Part shown: positions 63,212-64,000 of the stretch, piece by piece | How positions within the stretch are numbered: the first letter of the stretch is position 1 | Layout: each line of letters opens with the position of its first letter | Assembly (NCBI RefSeq): GCF_902170785.1 | Contig: NZ_CABHYG010000002.1 | Coordinates: forward strand, 1 to 64,000 | Reading direction: 5' to 3' | Length of the DNA stretch: 64,000 nucleotides | From: Yersinia proxima | GTDB taxonomy: Bacteria > Pseudomonadota > Gammaproteobacteria > Enterobacterales > Enterobacteriaceae | Translations under genes and position numbers: made by a program | The notes under the pieces: generated by a model | What the model saw: the letters and a program-made list of their open reading frames with translations, nothing else | Database searches by the model: none | Told to the model about the DNA's origin: nothing

Positions 63212-64000
63212 CTGGTTTCTCCTGAACATTGGCCGTATTCGGGCTGTCATCCAAGCCACAAAGCCCTTGATAAACCCAATGGGTAAACTCGCTTTCCCGC
63301 AAGGCGTCACCCCATGCTATCGGGCGCACACCTTTCCAGCGCTCATTCAAAAACTGCCTAAGCTGTTCACGAGATTGCTGCGGTGTGGTTACTTTAAAGC
63401 GGCTGAGTAAACCCGCAGCCCGGCAAGCACAAAGCTCACCCTGACAAGTCCCCATGCCAACCCGGGTGCGGCGACGTAAATCCAGCAGGTTATTAACCGA
63501 CAATGATTCAATGGCATAGCGCACTTCGCCAGCAGTCACCGCTTCACATTCACACACCAAACTGTTGTCCAGACGGTTTCCTGCCAATAACTGTGTCGCA
63601 CGGTCACCATGACGATAAACCGCCGAGCCGCGAATGCTGGCAGGTAAAGAAATCACTTTGCTGAGCGTTTGCTCCGCTGATTGTTGTGAGCCGGGAAGTG
63701 GCTCTTGGGCTGTAGTGCAAGCTGCTGTCACGCCCAGCTTTTCACACACTTTATCCGTTGCCCATTCTGCCATCAGCCGGTAGGTCATCAACTTGCCACC
63801 GGTGATAGTGATAAAGCCTTCCAGCCCATCGCGGCTGGCGTGATCGAGCAATACAATGCCGCGACTCACATTGCGCCCTGAAGGATCATCATCACTGGCA
63901 ACCAGCGGTCGAACCCCGGCGTAAGCACGCAAAATGCGCGTTTGCGCCAGTTGCGGCGACAATTTGGAGCCTTCGCGAATTAAGGTATCCACCTCTTGTG
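63201..64000 (-). CDS. glpA: Anaerobic glycerol-3-phosphate dehydrogenase subunit A, 3' part
   Basis: This is the C-terminal 265 or so residues of GlpA; the gene continues past the right window edge. VDTLIREGSKLSPQLAQTRI, RAYAGVRPLVASDDDPSGRN, FITITGGKLMTYRLMAEWAT and the C-terminal BFD-like Fe-S region (VCECEAVTAGEVRYAI, GTCQGELCACRAAG) match E. coli GlpA. It is the catalytic FAD subunit of anaerobic glycerol-3-phosphate dehydrogenase, first gene of glpABC. The promoter is outside the window. Confidence 0.95.
   Translation of the reverse strand, partial: QEVDTLIREGSKLSPQLAQTRILRAYAGVRPLVASDDDPSGRNVSRGIVLLDHASRDGLEGFITITGGKLMTYRLMAEWATDKVCEKLGVTAACTTAQEPLPGSQQSAEQTLSKVISLPASIRGSAVYRHGDRATQLLAGNRLDNSLVCECEAVTAGEVRYAIESLSVNNLLDLRRRTRVGMGTCQGELCACRAAGLLSRFKVTTPQQSREQLRQFLNERWKGVRPIAWGDALRESEFTHWVYQGLCGLDDSPNTANVQEKPDEI

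Overview
The window is a conserved enterobacterial chromosome segment, most likely Yersinia. Three things suggest this: the gene order pepQ-yigZ-trkH-hemG next to an rRNA operon promoter; proteins that read as close relatives of E. coli K-12 orthologues but with Yersinia-type features (a non-E. coli HemB between rfaH and tatD, an ERIC family with large internal insertions); and an accessory alpha/CS1-type fimbrial cluster. No database search was possible. Names rest on remembered family sequences, motifs, lengths and gene order.

Layout. 1-345: promoters and boxA leader of an rRNA operon reading left out of the window. 346-4334: hemG, trkH, yigZ, pepQ (minus). 4563-7970: FadR-controlled fadBA (plus). 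8068-10320: fre and ubiD. 10585-11073: rfaH. 11146-19640: a minus-strand run of hemB, tatD/C/B/A, ubiB, ubiJ, ubiE, rmuC. 19841-23467: a three-gene insertion between rmuC and udp (DedA-family protein, CstA-family transporter, tyrosine phosphatase). 23612-30057: udp, ysgA, metE/metR and yigM. 30212-36445: an AEC transporter and the phosphate-starvation ugpBAECQ operon. 37001-43000: an AT-rich-flanked chaperone-usher fimbrial operon placed between ugp and liv. 43061-48030: livKHMGF. 48452-53208: panM, rpoH, ftsYEX. 53427-60445: rsmD, yhhL, yhhM, a DUF1820 gene, yhhN, zntA, tusA, yhhQ, dcrB. 60675-64000: glpC, glpB and the 3' part of glpA, which runs off the right edge.

How the genes work together. 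Several neighbours form pathways: ubiquinone synthesis (ubiD, ubiB, ubiJ, ubiE) with the Tat exporter; beta-oxidation (fadBA); anaerobic glycerol-3-phosphate oxidation (glpABC) with its uptake (ugp); branched-chain amino acid uptake (liv); heat shock and membrane insertion/division (rpoH, ftsYEX); zinc efflux and sulfur relay (zntA, tusA); and deazapurine uptake for queuosine (yhhQ).

The most interesting signals are regulatory or repeat-derived. yhhQ has a compact preQ1-I-like riboswitch whose pseudoknot would hide its ribosome binding site. Two of the four ERIC elements carry the same three-hairpin insertion, one of them lying in the likely udp 5' leader. Two ERIC ends supply the stop codons of ugpQ and glpC. 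A 100-bp cruciform with AGGGA loops lies upstream of the CstA-family gene. A G8 tract sits inside the fimbrial tip-adhesin gene. No tRNA, CRISPR, prophage or insertion-sequence transposase was seen.
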